DNA of 44,292 bases from Clostridia bacterium (GTDB lineage: Bacteria > Bacillota > Clostridia > Christensenellales > UBA1242). Location: positions 1-44,292 of the forward strand of contig JAQVYC010000005.1 in the NCBI GenBank assembly GCA_028708805.1, read 5' to 3'. A program made the translations under genes and the position numbers. Shown here one piece after another: positions 1-8,261 of this stretch; position 1 is the stretch's first letter; every line of letters starts with the position of its first letter. The notes under the pieces are model-generated. The model was not told the DNA's origin, did not search any database, and worked only from the letters and a program-made list of their open reading frames with translations.

Positions 1-4
1 ATAA

Positions 5-57
5 CATTGTCTCCTATTATTTTTAGATATGATAACATATTTAAAATGGTTTGTAAA
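5..57 (-). promoter_or_regulatory. Promoter, RBS and start codon of a leftward gene leaving the window
   Basis: Read on the minus strand, a -35 box TTTACA (52-57), a 17-bp spacer and an extended -10 box TGTTATCAT (TATCAT at 29-34) are followed by AGGAG and an ATG at 7-5. Only the start codon and the next few bases of the gene lie in the window, so its product cannot be named. The match to a vegetative sigma-A promoter is good. Confidence 0.6.
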
Positions 58-125
58 TACTTCAATTTAAAATAAATGCTTCAAGCAAGCAAAGAAAAAC
101 TCATTTTTAAGCTGAAAAAACATCA

Positions 126-151
126 AAAAACAAGTTTTTACACTTGTTTTT
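126..151. terminator. Hairpin terminator after the 452-aa gene
   Basis: AAAAACAAGT (126-135) and ACTTGTTTTT (142-151) form a 10-bp stem with a 6-base loop. The flanking A and T runs make it usable on both strands. It lies about 50 bases past the stop of the leftward gene at 200-1558 and would end that transcript. Confidence 0.5.
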
Positions 152-199
152 GGCTTTTAATTGCAATATGACTTTGAAAGCTTAATTAAACTAATTTAA

Positions 200-1558
200 T
201 TACAAACTTCTTTCGGGTCCACTTCTTGTGAAGTTTGTATCTTTTTTAATTGCATTTTCACTTAATACTAATTTTGATTTAAATAAAGCTGCCCTATACA
301 TATCGCCTGTTTCATAGTCATTTAATAAATCGCCTAATGGCTCTTTGGGTTGTGACTGAGCTTGCGGAACTGGTTTAGGTTTTGCTGGTTGAATAACTGG
401 CTTAGCCTGTGGGGTAAAAACTGGTTTAGTCGGAATTTTCTCTGTTTTTAGATTTTCGATTAATAAATCCATTATATCAAATAAAGATTTATCATCTTTT
501 TTCTTTCCAGCATCTCCTTCACCGCCGCCGCCTTTACCACCACCGCCTGACTTTCCTTTAGAGCCAGAACTGCGAGATGAACTTGAAGACTTTTTGCCCG
601 ATTTTTTTGCCGAACCGCTGCTTCCAGCTTTGCTTTTCGCCCCTGCGCCTTCCAGTTTAACTTCCTTGGCGAATGCTTTTCTTGCTTCGGTTATTTTCTT
701 AATTGTTTCAGTGTCTAGATTTTTCTCTGAAATAGCAATATCTATTGCTGAATATAATTCTTTCAGTAATTCTTTGTATGTATAAGTTTTGTCAATTTGA
801 TTTTTATCAAACTTGGTTTTTTTAAGGAATTTATTTGCAACATTTCTGCCCTTTTCCGAAGACCGTAAAATGCTTATGAGTTCTTTAATGTGCTGAGCCA
901 TCGACTTAACTTTATCCATACCAACTATTTCAATCTGAGAAAATCTGTTTTTAAAACTTCCCACAATAAATGGTGCTATATTCTCATTGTTATGAAACAC
1001 TCTGCCTGGAACTTCATCTTTCGAATTTAAATGAAATTCTTTCCTAACCTTAAACAAGAAATCATTAGTGAATATATCTTGATAATGCGAAACAGTGGTT
1101 ATGATAGTATCTTTTTGAGTTTGAGCTTTGTCAGTTCTATATTTTTCTATTAACTTTAATACTGCCCTTTTCTCTGGCATTGAATCGGGAATGATGATAT
1201 CTTCAACCGAAATATAAAATTCAAGCCTTATTTCACCGCATAAGGCATATGCCTTGTAGTCATTGTTTTCTTTTCCTATAACTATTTTTTCTATATTGAG
1301 TAATTCTGCTGCAACCATTTCGGGTATTTCATAGTTGTTATTACTATCAAAATTGCCTAGCAAGACATCTTCATAAGGCTGTTTTTTTTCTTTTTCTTCC
1401 TGAGGCTTCTTCTCTTGCTCTCTATTATTGCCCGCCGTATTCTCGCCCGTTACTGTGCTTTTTGTTTGATATTGGCTGACTTCTTTATCTGGGATTTTAA
1501 CTTTTTCACGACCAGCTTCGTTTATATTGTTTAATTTTATATCGCTTTCCTTTTGCAT
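200..1558 (-). CDS. Unknown protein with a Ser/Gly/Lys-rich linker (452 aa)
   Basis: I do not recognise this protein. The first ~60 residues are polar and charged (many K, E, Q). Residues ~65-300 look like a folded, mixed alpha/beta and helical region. Residues ~305-355 are a low-complexity tract of Ser, Gly and Lys with poly-Gly runs, and ~375-410 is rich in Pro, Lys and Gln. There is no signal peptide or membrane segment, so it is probably cytosolic or nucleic-acid associated because of its basic tract; that is a guess. The start ATG follows AAAGGAGAAAATT. It lies 38 bases downstream of the surface-protein gene at 1597-3291 on the same strand, so the two may be co-transcribed. Confidence 0.7.
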   Translation of the reverse strand: MQKESDIKLNNINEAGREKVKIPDKEVSQYQTKSTVTGENTAGNNREQEKKPQEEKEKKQPYEDVLLGNFDSNNNYEIPEMVAAELLNIEKIVIGKENNDYKAYALCGEIRLEFYISVEDIIIPDSMPEKRAVLKLIEKYRTDKAQTQKDTIITTVSHYQDIFTNDFLFKVRKEFHLNSKDEVPGRVFHNNENIAPFIVGSFKNRFSQIEIVGMDKVKSMAQHIKELISILRSSEKGRNVANKFLKKTKFDKNQIDKTYTYKELLKELYSAIDIAISEKNLDTETIKKITEARKAFAKEVKLEGAGAKSKAGSSGSAKKSGKKSSSSSRSSGSKGKSGGGGKGGGGEGDAGKKKDDKSLFDIMDLLIENLKTEKIPTKPVFTPQAKPVIQPAKPKPVPQAQSQPKEPLGDLLNDYETGDMYRAALFKSKLVLSENAIKKDTNFTRSGPERSL

Positions 1559-1596
1559 AATTTTCTCCTTTTATAATTAAAAAGGTTTGATTTTAC

Positions 1597-3291
1597 TTAA
1601 TTTTTATTTAAATACTTATAAAGTAAATCTAATTTGTTCATTTTTTTGGTATATATCATATGGGCAATGTAACCTGAAATTATGAAAATCATAAAAATAA
1701 TTAGAACTAATAAGGTTTGGGGTAAATGACTTTTCCACCAATAGTCTTCAAGTATGTCAATATTAATTATTTCGCTTTTGGCAATGACTTCTTTCCCTGT
1801 ATTGTCATAGCTAACAGTCGCAATTTCCAAAGTGTTTCTACCAGCTTTTTCAAACATAATATCGAATTCGTTTTCTGTAATTGTTTTAACAAATATATCA
1901 TTAACATAAATTTTATAATTTTGGTTTTGACTTATTAAACCAATGTTATCACTGCTGGCCGAAATTATAAAATCAATCTGTGTGTGTTGTTTGAAATTTT
2001 CAAGTTGTTGATAACTTATTTCTATACTTTTAACAGGTGGGTAAATAATTTCTACTTTTTTTTCAAAGACACTCTCATTTCCAAGGCTGTCTATTGATTT
2101 GTAAGTTAAAACCTGAGTGCCTTCTTTGTTTATATCAATACTGCCAAAAACTTGTATTGCACAAACGCCGTCAATAATATCATAAGCCGAGGCTCCTGTA
2201 TCTATATAAGGCTGGTGAATGTAGCTATAAGCGTGTTCACAATTCGGGGTGATTCTAGGACCGCTGGTGTCCTCAACAATTATTGTTTGTTCTAAAACCA
2301 ATAATAATTCGCCCTTTTGAGAACTGCTGTTTTTTTCATATATATAATATTTTAAAGTAAATTCGCCTAGTTGATTTGTTCTAAATTCTTCATTCTCTAA
2401 ATTCAAAGCCTCAATAATAAAATTCTCTCTTAAAAACCCTAAACTGAAATTAAGCTGTTCTCCTGTAAAACCACTTCCCGCTTCGACTGTTAATGTCTCA
2501 TTGTAAAGTGAAATTTCAGCACAACAAAGCTGAAAATTAAAACTTACCCTTTTTTCTTTATCAACAAAACTTAATGTATAATAACCTGTAAGCGGAAAAG
2601 TATATTCAAATGGTTCTACATTTAATACTGTTCCTTCTTGGGTCGAAAACATTGTGCTGTTATCTAAGCGAGACTTGAAAGTTACTGTAAAGTTATAATT
2701 ATTTGAATAATCTTCATATAAAACATAAGTGTTGTCTGGCGAACTGTTTATATATAAAACTTCTAAATTTTGCATTCCTAAAACAATATTTTCCGAATAA
2801 TTTTGTGCATTTAAGATTTTATTAAAAAGCAAAATTATTCGTATATTTGGGTTATTCAACGCAAATTCGGTTATTTCGGTAAAAGCATTGTCTTGAAAAT
2901 TATTAAAAGCCAAATTTAAGTAAGCTAGATTAGAAAAATTAAATTGATTTAAGCCTGCTATGCTTGCGATTTTATAGTTTGTTAAATTCAAATTTTCAAA
3001 CTCTAAAAAGTCGTTTGTAAAAAGTTGTGTCTTCTCCGAATTATATACTGTGTTATAAATATATAACAATGCATTTTTAAGATTTTCATCTGTAATCGCC
3101 TGCATATCTACTTCTTCATCAGTGCCACCTAAGTTTTGATTAAAATTAGTCGGGATATCTAGCGCCTTTACCATATTCGAATTGTTTAAGTTTAGGTAAT
3201 TTGAAACACTTAAACCAAATAGAATTAAAAATAAAGCAATTAGAAAAATTATGCTAAGTAACGCAGATAAAATTAATGGTTTTGCCTTCAA
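1597..3291 (-). CDS. Membrane-anchored surface protein with LRR-like and Ig-like regions (564 aa)
   Basis: The protein has an N-terminal hydrophobic segment (~residues 6-29), a large extracytoplasmic region and a C-terminal membrane helix (~525-545) followed by a short basic tail. Residues ~90-165 carry Leu/Asn-rich repeats like degenerate leucine-rich repeats. Residues ~345-420 look like a DUF5011/HYR bacterial Ig-like domain: a Y..TGA.A.D..DG pattern, then a V.G..D....GT..LTY..D..GN pattern. A second beta-rich domain follows. The start codon is TTG, supported by AGAGGA eight bases upstream; the next ATG would remove the signal anchor. A role at the cell surface is inferred; no ligand can be named. 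Confidence 0.7.
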   Translation of the reverse strand: MKAKPLILSALLSIIFLIALFLILFGLSVSNYLNLNNSNMVKALDIPTNFNQNLGGTDEEVDMQAITDENLKNALLYIYNTVYNSEKTQLFTNDFLEFENLNLTNYKIASIAGLNQFNFSNLAYLNLAFNNFQDNAFTEITEFALNNPNIRIILLFNKILNAQNYSENIVLGMQNLEVLYINSSPDNTYVLYEDYSNNYNFTVTFKSRLDNSTMFSTQEGTVLNVEPFEYTFPLTGYYTLSFVDKEKRVSFNFQLCCAEISLYNETLTVEAGSGFTGEQLNFSLGFLRENFIIEALNLENEEFRTNQLGEFTLKYYIYEKNSSSQKGELLLVLEQTIIVEDTSGPRITPNCEHAYSYIHQPYIDTGASAYDIIDGVCAIQVFGSIDINKEGTQVLTYKSIDSLGNESVFEKKVEIIYPPVKSIEISYQQLENFKQHTQIDFIISASSDNIGLISQNQNYKIYVNDIFVKTITENEFDIMFEKAGRNTLEIATVSYDNTGKEVIAKSEIINIDILEDYWWKSHLPQTLLVLIIFMIFIISGYIAHMIYTKKMNKLDLLYKYLNKN

Positions 3292-3513
3292 TATAAATCC
3301 TCTTTTTACTTTATTTTTATTCGATAGTAAGAAAAAACATAATACCTTTTTTTAAAAAAAGAAGTTATTAAATAATATAACAATTTTTAAATAAATGCAA
3401 GTTTTATGAATTAATTGCTTTTTAATCAGTTTTAAAATTTTTATAAAAATTTATTAAAATTAGTGTATTCCAAAGTTATTTTATGGTATGATAATTTAGG
3501 GGTCTAAAATTTT

Positions 3514-3954
3514 ATGGCACATAGAAATATCTTTAAAGGTCTTTTGAATTATTTAATGCAAGACGCTTCAATTATGAATAGGGCTAGAAAAATTGGGGCT
3601 AATCCCGAATTAAGTGAAACAAGCAAGAAAATGGGCGTTGCTAGCATTATTTTTTCTTCTTTTGCGATTTTAATTGCAATTGTTGGACCTTTTTTAAGTA
3701 AGCTTTTGATTGTTGCAGGTTTTACAACAAACCTACTTATAATCGGCAATATATTTGTAATATGCTTCGGAATTGCTATTTTAATAATTCCATTTCAACT
3801 CGCTGCGTTTGCTTTATCATATTCTAGGGCACAACGCTCAATCAACAACTTAAAAATTGGTACAGTTTCGAAACATTTTTCTAGAACATCAATGCTTTTA
3901 TCTGTTATATTCTTAGTTGTTATAGTATTTATTCTTCTTTCACAAGGAAAATAA
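3514..3954 (+). CDS. Small membrane protein of unknown function (146 aa)
   Basis: The first ~40 residues are basic and amphipathic and suggest a cytoplasmic segment. Three hydrophobic stretches follow (~43-65, ~72-103 and ~125-143), so this is a small integral membrane protein. I recognise no family motif. The start ATG is preceded by a modest AGGGG eleven bases upstream, and a TATGAT box at 3487-3492 could be its -10 element. A hairpin terminator follows at 3982-4040, so it appears to be a single-gene transcript facing the HD gene. Confidence 0.65.
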   Translation: MAHRNIFKGLLNYLMQDASIMNRARKIGANPELSETSKKMGVASIIFSSFAILIAIVGPFLSKLLIVAGFTTNLLIIGNIFVICFGIAILIIPFQLAAFALSYSRAQRSINNLKIGTVSKHFSRTSMLLSVIFLVVIVFILLSQGK

Positions 3955-3981
3955 ATAAGCATAAACACAGATACAAAACAA

Positions 3982-4040
3982 AAAACAAGACAATCATCTC
4001 CTTGAAAAATTTTTTAAGGTGCTTATGGTCTTGCTTTTTT
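3982..4040 (+). terminator. Long hairpin terminator after the 146-aa membrane protein gene
   Basis: CAAGAC (3986-3991) pairs with GTCTTG (4028-4033). An inner CCTTGAAAAA/TTTTTTAAGG stem lies between them, and CTTTTTT follows. The A-rich 5' side and T-rich 3' side fit an intrinsic terminator for the rightward gene ending at 3954. Confidence 0.55.
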
Positions 4041-4152
4041 ATTGGCTTTTATGTCAAATTTAAATCAGAATTAGTATCCGACATCTCTTTATCGGTTCCT
4101 TTTTGGAATTGATAAAATGTTTTTGATAATTGAGTTTATAAGTCTACTATTC

Positions 4153-4737
4153 TTAAACTCCTCGTGTTTCATCTAAGTAAGAGGCTTGAACATCGGCGTT
4201 ATGAAAAAGTAAACAACACGGATATTTATAAAAAACATCAGGCAGAGAATATGAACCGCCCTTTATTCGCAAGTCAAATTCCCCCATATGCCAATTAATT
4301 ATCATTGCTTCTTCTCTTGATAATCTCATAAAACCACTTATTATGTAAACAGATTTTTCACCGTGACCGTAAGGTAAGTCATCCTCAACTTTATAAAATG
4401 GCTTTTGCACCCATTCTCCGTTAACTTTGACATTTCTAATATCTTCTTTGTAAAAATTCACCTTACATATGTCGTGAAGTAAAGAACAAATTGCAACACT
4501 TTCTGGTGAAATTGTTTCTTGCCAACTTGTGCCATATTCGCTTTCTAAAAGTTTTATAAATCTTTTATAAACTTTAACTGAATGTTTGCATAGTCCGCCT
4601 TTGCATGCTGAATGAAAATTAGTGCTTGCGGGTGCAGTGAAATAGTCTGACTTTTCCAACCAACTTAATAGGTTATCTGAACCTTCTCTTATGATTTGAG
4701 ATTTGTAAATTTCTAAAAATTCGTTTTTGCTTTCCAT
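4153..4737 (-). CDS. HD-domain metal-dependent phosphohydrolase (194 aa)
   Basis: The HD superfamily signature is clear: His52 (KHSVKV), the His88-Asp89 pair (LLHDICK), His125 (YGHGEKS), His150 (NWHMG) and Asp182 (HNADVQ). These ligands bind one or two divalent metals in HD phosphohydrolases. The arrangement resembles the HD module of YhaM-type proteins and HD proteins common in gut Clostridia and their phages; the substrate is probably a nucleotide or nucleic acid but cannot be fixed. It is a stand-alone domain with no fusion. The start ATG is preceded by AAAGGAAAAAATA. It is transcribed away from rpmE. Confidence 0.8.
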   Translation of the reverse strand: MESKNEFLEIYKSQIIREGSDNLLSWLEKSDYFTAPASTNFHSACKGGLCKHSVKVYKRFIKLLESEYGTSWQETISPESVAICSLLHDICKVNFYKEDIRNVKVNGEWVQKPFYKVEDDLPYGHGEKSVYIISGFMRLSREEAMIINWHMGEFDLRIKGGSYSLPDVFYKYPCCLLFHNADVQASYLDETRGV

Positions 4738-4881
4738 TATTTTTTCCTTTGATTTTTTAACTACTTTGAATATATAATATCTATATTTTCAAAATATGTC
4801 AATGTTCTTTGGATTTTTTTAAATTTAAAAGACCAAAAGCCATAAATTTCTTTAAAATAGTGTTTTTAGTTTTGTAAAATA

Positions 4882-4910
4882 TTGACAACCCCTTATTTTA
4901 ATGATATACT
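4882..4910 (+). promoter_or_regulatory. Sigma-A promoter of rpmE
   Basis: TTGACA (4882-4887), a 17-bp spacer and TATACT (4905-4910) make a near-consensus promoter. The start codon lies 36 bases downstream, with AAGGAG at 4933-4938 in between. No Zur-like operator or L31 leader structure is obvious. Confidence 0.85.
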
Positions 4911-4946
4911 AAATTCTAATTAAATTTTGTATAAGGAGCTAAAAAA

Positions 4947-5156
4947 ATGAAAAAAGGAATTCATCCAGCATATCACGAAGTTACTGTTTCATGTGCCTGC
5001 GGAAACACTTTTAAAACAGGTTCATGCGCAAAAGATGATACCGTAAAAATTGATATATGTAATAAATGCCATCCTTTCTTTACAGGAACGCAGAAACTTG
5101 TAGATACAAGCGGTAGAGTAGAAAGATTTCAAAAGAGAATTAAAAAAGAGAATTAA
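4947..5156 (+). CDS. rpmE: 50S ribosomal protein L31, zinc-binding type
   Basis: This is ribosomal protein L31 of the large subunit, 69 aa, the normal length. It keeps the zinc-type cysteine pattern: CACG near the N-terminus, a further Cys (SCAKDD), and [10 protein letters not shown], the family hallmark. The C-terminal [10 protein letters not shown] motif is also typical. A strong promoter and a perfect ribosome-binding site precede it, and a hairpin overlapping the stop codon ends it, so it is monocistronic. The retained cysteines distinguish it from the zinc-independent paralogue (YtiA type). Confidence 0.97.
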   Translation: MKKGIHPAYHEVTVSCACGNTFKTGSCAKDDTVKIDICNKCHPFFTGTQKLVDTSGRVERFQKRIKKEN

Positions 5157-5171
5157 ATTTAATTCTTTTTT
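5142..5171 (+). terminator. Terminator overlapping the rpmE stop codon
   Basis: An A-run, the palindrome GAATTAAATTTAATTC and a T-run form a long AT-rich hairpin. The TAA stop of rpmE (5154-5156) lies inside its stem. The T-rich tail supports intrinsic termination. Confidence 0.6.
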
Positions 5172-5203
5172 ATTATGTTTGCAATAATCTAAAAGCTTTC
5201 TTG

Positions 5204-5232
5204 TTAACAAATCGGAAATTACTTCATATATA
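5204..5232 (+). promoter_or_regulatory. Promoter placed directly at the murB start (leaderless)
   Basis: TTAACA (5204-5209), a 17-bp spacer and TATATA (5227-5232) are followed after only five bases by the murB ATG. Transcription should begin at or very near the A of the start codon. No Shine-Dalgarno sequence is present. Confidence 0.5.
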
Positions 5233-5237
5233 TTGAT

Positions 5238-6080
5238 ATGGAAATAATATCTGGTTACTCAATGGCCAAAGCAACAACTTTTAAGTGTGGCGGTATGGCC
5301 AAATGGTTTGTTTGTCCAGCCGACCTTTTTGAATTTGCCAGCATTTTAAAATTGCATCAAGGTAAAAAACTTTTCATCTTAGGTAATGGTAGTAATACTA
5401 TTTGCCCTGATGAAGGATATGACGGGCTGGTTATTTGCACGAAAGATTTAAATAAAATGGTTATAGAAAATGATTTAGTCGTTTGCGAATGCGGAGTTGA
5501 TTTATTTAAACTAAACATTTTTTTGGCGGAAAATAATTTAAGTGGGATTGAATGGAGTTACGGCATCCCCGGTACAGTAGGCGGAGCCGTTATTATGAAC
5601 TCTGGAGCTTTTGGCAGTAGTATGTCAGATTATATTGATAAGGTTGAAATTTTTGTTAATAATAAAACAAAAATAATGAAAATCGACCAACTTGATTTTT
5701 CTTACAGAAAGTCTTGCTTACAAGGCTACCCTGTTTTTCGAGTATGGTTAAAACTTAATAAAGACAATAAAGAAAAAATAACAGCTTTGCAAAATTATTA
5801 TTATAATGAAAGAAAATCTAAACAACCAATATCATACCCAAGTGCAGGCAGTGTGTTTAAAAGAAAAGAAAACATAATTCCTGCTAAAATAATTGACAAG
5901 CTAGGCTTAAAGGGTGTAAAAATAGGGGGAGCAGAAGTTTCTACAATTCATAGTGGATTTATAGTCAATAAGGACGGAGCAACTGCTACTGATGTCTTGC
6001 GTTTGGTAAAATTAATTCAAGAAACAGTTTTAAACAAAGAAAATATCTTATTAGAAAAAGAAATAATCGTAATGGAATAA
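5238..6080 (+). CDS. murB: UDP-N-acetylenolpyruvoylglucosamine reductase
   Basis: MurB is the cytosolic FAD enzyme that reduces enolpyruvyl-UDP-GlcNAc to UDP-MurNAc with NADPH, the second committed step of peptidoglycan precursor synthesis. Visible motifs are the FAD-binding GNGSNT (49-54), the YGIPGTVGGAV loop (108-118), FSYRKS (154-159) and the catalytic Ser in PSAGSVFKR (Ser205). A C-terminal Glu-rich LLEKE stretch is also present. At 280 aa it is close to the short Bacillota type. The start has no Shine-Dalgarno sequence; a promoter ends five bases upstream. It heads a rightward set with the small ORF, the PHP gene and whiA, an order often seen in Clostridia. Confidence 0.95.
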   Translation: MEIISGYSMAKATTFKCGGMAKWFVCPADLFEFASILKLHQGKKLFILGNGSNTICPDEGYDGLVICTKDLNKMVIENDLVVCECGVDLFKLNIFLAENNLSGIEWSYGIPGTVGGAVIMNSGAFGSSMSDYIDKVEIFVNNKTKIMKIDQLDFSYRKSCLQGYPVFRVWLKLNKDNKEKITALQNYYYNERKSKQPISYPSAGSVFKRKENIIPAKIIDKLGLKGVKIGGAEVSTIHSGFIVNKDGATATDVLRLVKLIQETVLNKENILLEKEIIVME

Positions 6081-6106
6081 ACCGTATTATTTAAAAGGGC
6101 TACATT

Positions 6107-6244
6107 TTGAAAAATAATAATACTAAATTTGGCAGTCAGGACAGACCTAGAAGCTTTTTTGATAGATATTGTATTATGAAGAAAAAACAATATATTGACC
6201 TCTTTCGAAGCTCCACTAATTCGAAAGAAGATAAGCAAAGATAA
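6107..6244 (+). CDS. Possible 45-aa basic protein with TTG start
   Basis: A TTG codon seven bases after AAAAGGG (6093-6099) opens a 45-codon frame ending in TAA. The predicted product is highly basic, with motifs RPRSFFDRY and MKKKQYIDLF. It starts 26 bases past the murB stop and fits translation within the murB transcript. I recognise no family. The good ribosome-binding site is the main support; the short length and unusual start keep confidence low. Confidence 0.4.
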   Translation: MKNNNTKFGSQDRPRSFFDRYCIMKKKQYIDLFRSSTNSKEDKQR

Positions 6245-6327
6245 AATAAATAGAATATTTAATTAACTATTTAAGTTGATTAATAAGATATAAAAATTTC
6301 AAGATATAAACGGAGCAATAATAAAAT

Positions 6328-7077
6328 ATGATTACAGGAGATTATCACACACATACTACTTATAGCCACGGTATAGGCTCTATTTTAGACAACGCAAAGG
6401 AAGCTAAAAGAAAGGGGCTTAAAGAACTTGCAATAACCGACCACGGTAGCGGGCATATTTTTTTTGGAATTAACAAAAATGCCCTTCCAAAAATGCGTGA
6501 AGAAGTGGATGAGGCTCAAAAGCTCACTGGCATTAAAGTGTTCTTAGGTATTGAAGCAAACTTCACCTCAACTAATGGTGATGTAGATGTTACCGAAGAA
6601 GATTTAAAAATTTTAGACATTTTATGTGTTGGGCATCATCGTTTTGTTAAGAGTTCTTTCAAGGACAAGCTTATTTATTTTTTTCCTAATATGCTTTTGG
6701 GGAATTGCGTTACAGAAAAGGTTAAAAAAAGAAACACAGATTTAATAGTAAAAGCAATGGATAAATATCCTATTGATATATTGACGCACTTAACTTATCA
6801 AATGCCCTTAGACATTAAAAGAATTGCAAAAAAAGCAAAGGAAACAAAGACATATATTGAACTCAACTCTAAAAAAATGTGTTTTTCGCCCGAAGAATTG
6901 AAAATCTTAATTGATGAAAAAGTTGAATTTATTGTTAATTCAGATGCACACAAATCTGAAAATGTTGGAAAAGTTCAAAGAGCATTAGAATTAATTGAGA
7001 AATATCAAATACCCAAAAATCTTATTGCCAACTATGAAAAAATGCCTGTTTTTAAAAAGTTTAGAAAACAAAAATAA
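6328..7077 (+). CDS. PHP-domain phosphoesterase (249 aa)
   Basis: This is a PHP-superfamily metal-dependent hydrolase. Motif I is DYHTHTTYSHG (near the N-terminus) and motif II is ITDHGSGH. A Glu follows in GIEANF, then GHHR, and the C-terminal SDAHKSENVG supplies the last metal ligands. Length and layout match YcdX or histidinol-phosphatase-like stand-alone PHP proteins often found beside murB and whiA in Clostridia. The substrate is unknown, and it need not be histidinol phosphate because no his genes are nearby. The start ATG follows CGGAG ten bases upstream. Confidence 0.88.
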   Translation: MITGDYHTHTTYSHGIGSILDNAKEAKRKGLKELAITDHGSGHIFFGINKNALPKMREEVDEAQKLTGIKVFLGIEANFTSTNGDVDVTEEDLKILDILCVGHHRFVKSSFKDKLIYFFPNMLLGNCVTEKVKKRNTDLIVKAMDKYPIDILTHLTYQMPLDIKRIAKKAKETKTYIELNSKKMCFSPEELKILIDEKVEFIVNSDAHKSENVGKVQRALELIEKYQIPKNLIANYEKMPVFKKFRKQK

Positions 7078-7115
7078 AGGCTGGATAAGATTTCTTTTTA
7101 TGATATAATTTATTT

Positions 7116-7138
7116 AAGCAGTTATTGCTTTTTTTTTT
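7116..7138 (+). terminator. Short hairpin with long T-run between the PHP gene and whiA
   Basis: AAGCA (7116-7120), loop GTTAT and TGCTT (7126-7130) are followed by eight more T residues. The stem is only 5 bp but the T-run is long. An extended -10 sequence TGATATAAT sits at 7101-7109, so the hairpin may either end the PHP transcript or weaken a transcript entering whiA. Confidence 0.45.
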
Positions 7139-7211
7139 AAAGTAAAATTTAAATAATTTTAATGATTTTTTAAAAAATTTACTTCAAGCGATTTTTTACG
7201 GGGGATAAGCT

Positions 7212-8174
7212 ATGAGTTTCGCAAAAGACACAAAATTGCAAATATTGAAAAAACCGCTGAAAAATGATTGTTGCGGGCTTGCTTTTCTTAGTGGTCTTCT
7301 TCATTCTTCTGGTGAGTTCGACATAACAAATAAAACAATGTCGGTTGTAACGGACATTCCTGAATTAGGCGAGTTTTGCAATAAAATAATTATGCAGTTA
7401 TATGGGGATGTTGCAAAAGTAAGTATTGATGAGCATCTTAAAATAAACAATAAAACATATTACAGAATTACCTTTCCGCAAAAAAACTTAAATGAAATGA
7501 TGAAAGATTTCGAATTGATTGATGCAGTTGGTACTTTTAACGGACAAAAAATCAATAATCATCTTATTCAAGAAATATGTTGCAAAAAAAGTTTTATTAA
7601 AGGCGTTTTTTTAGGCTGTGCTACTAGCGGTATTAGTTTTAACGATAAGCGAAATAAGAAAATAAATACTGGCTATAATGTCGAATTTGTTTCTCACTCG
7701 CAAAGTTTTCTAATGCAGTTTTCTGATTTGTTGGCAGAATTTAATTTGTTTCCGAAAATTATTAAAAGAAAAAATCATTATGTTCTATATTTAAAAGAAG
7801 CTTCTTCTGTTTGTGATTTATTGGCAATTATAGAAGCTTTTGATAGTGTTTTACTGCTTCAAGGCGAATTAGTTGTAAGAGAACTCCGAAATAAAGTTAA
7901 CCGCCAAACAAACTGCGTTAGTGGCAATATTGGCAAAATGGTTAATGCCAGCATACGCCAACTTGAAGCAATTGATATTATTTCCGATACAATTGGTTTA
8001 AGTGCTTTACCCTTTGACTTGCACGAAATAAGCTTGTTAAGGCTCGCTAATCCAGAAGAAAGTTTAAATGATTTATTAAAACTTTCAACATTAAAATTAT
8101 CAAAAAGCACATTAAACTATAAGTTAAATAAAATAATTAAAATTGCAGATGACCTTTCTAAATTACAAGAATAA
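7212..8174 (+). CDS. whiA: Sporulation/cell-division regulator WhiA
   Basis: WhiA is a DNA-binding protein conserved in Gram-positive bacteria, with an N-terminal degenerate LAGLIDADG homing-endonuclease-like fold and a C-terminal helix-turn-helix. Visible features are the N-terminal CGLAFLSGLLHSSGEF motif, the central LRNKVNRQTNC motif that is a family signature, and the C-terminal helical domain with ANPEESLNDL and STLNYKLNKI. Length (320 aa) is normal. GGGGG precedes the ATG by about nine bases. In many Clostridia rapZ and yvcK sit between the PHP gene and whiA; both are absent here. Confidence 0.95.
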   Translation: MSFAKDTKLQILKKPLKNDCCGLAFLSGLLHSSGEFDITNKTMSVVTDIPELGEFCNKIIMQLYGDVAKVSIDEHLKINNKTYYRITFPQKNLNEMMKDFELIDAVGTFNGQKINNHLIQEICCKKSFIKGVFLGCATSGISFNDKRNKKINTGYNVEFVSHSQSFLMQFSDLLAEFNLFPKIIKRKNHYVLYLKEASSVCDLLAIIEAFDSVLLLQGELVVRELRNKVNRQTNCVSGNIGKMVNASIRQLEAIDIISDTIGLSALPFDLHEISLLRLANPEESLNDLLKLSTLKLSKSTLNYKLNKIIKIADDLSKLQE

Positions 8175-8191
8175 AAAGCTTAATAATGTTT

Positions 8192-8222
8192 AAAAAATAC
8201 TTCTTAACAGAAGTATTTTTTT
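8192..8222. terminator. Shared terminator between whiA and the P-type ATPase gene
   Basis: AAATACTTC and GAAGTATTT form the core of a stem with loop TTAACA, flanked by A-run and T-run. It lies between two convergent genes and can terminate both. Confidence 0.75.
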
Positions 8223-8261
8223 AGCTTATATTTTAAAAAGTCTTTGATTTGCAATTTTACT

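Noticed and set aside
4153..4737. DatZ-type dATPase partner for the PurZ-like gene
   Set aside because: It is an HD protein, but its motif spacing looks YhaM-like rather than YfbR/DatZ-like, and it lies about 8 kb away with unrelated genes between.
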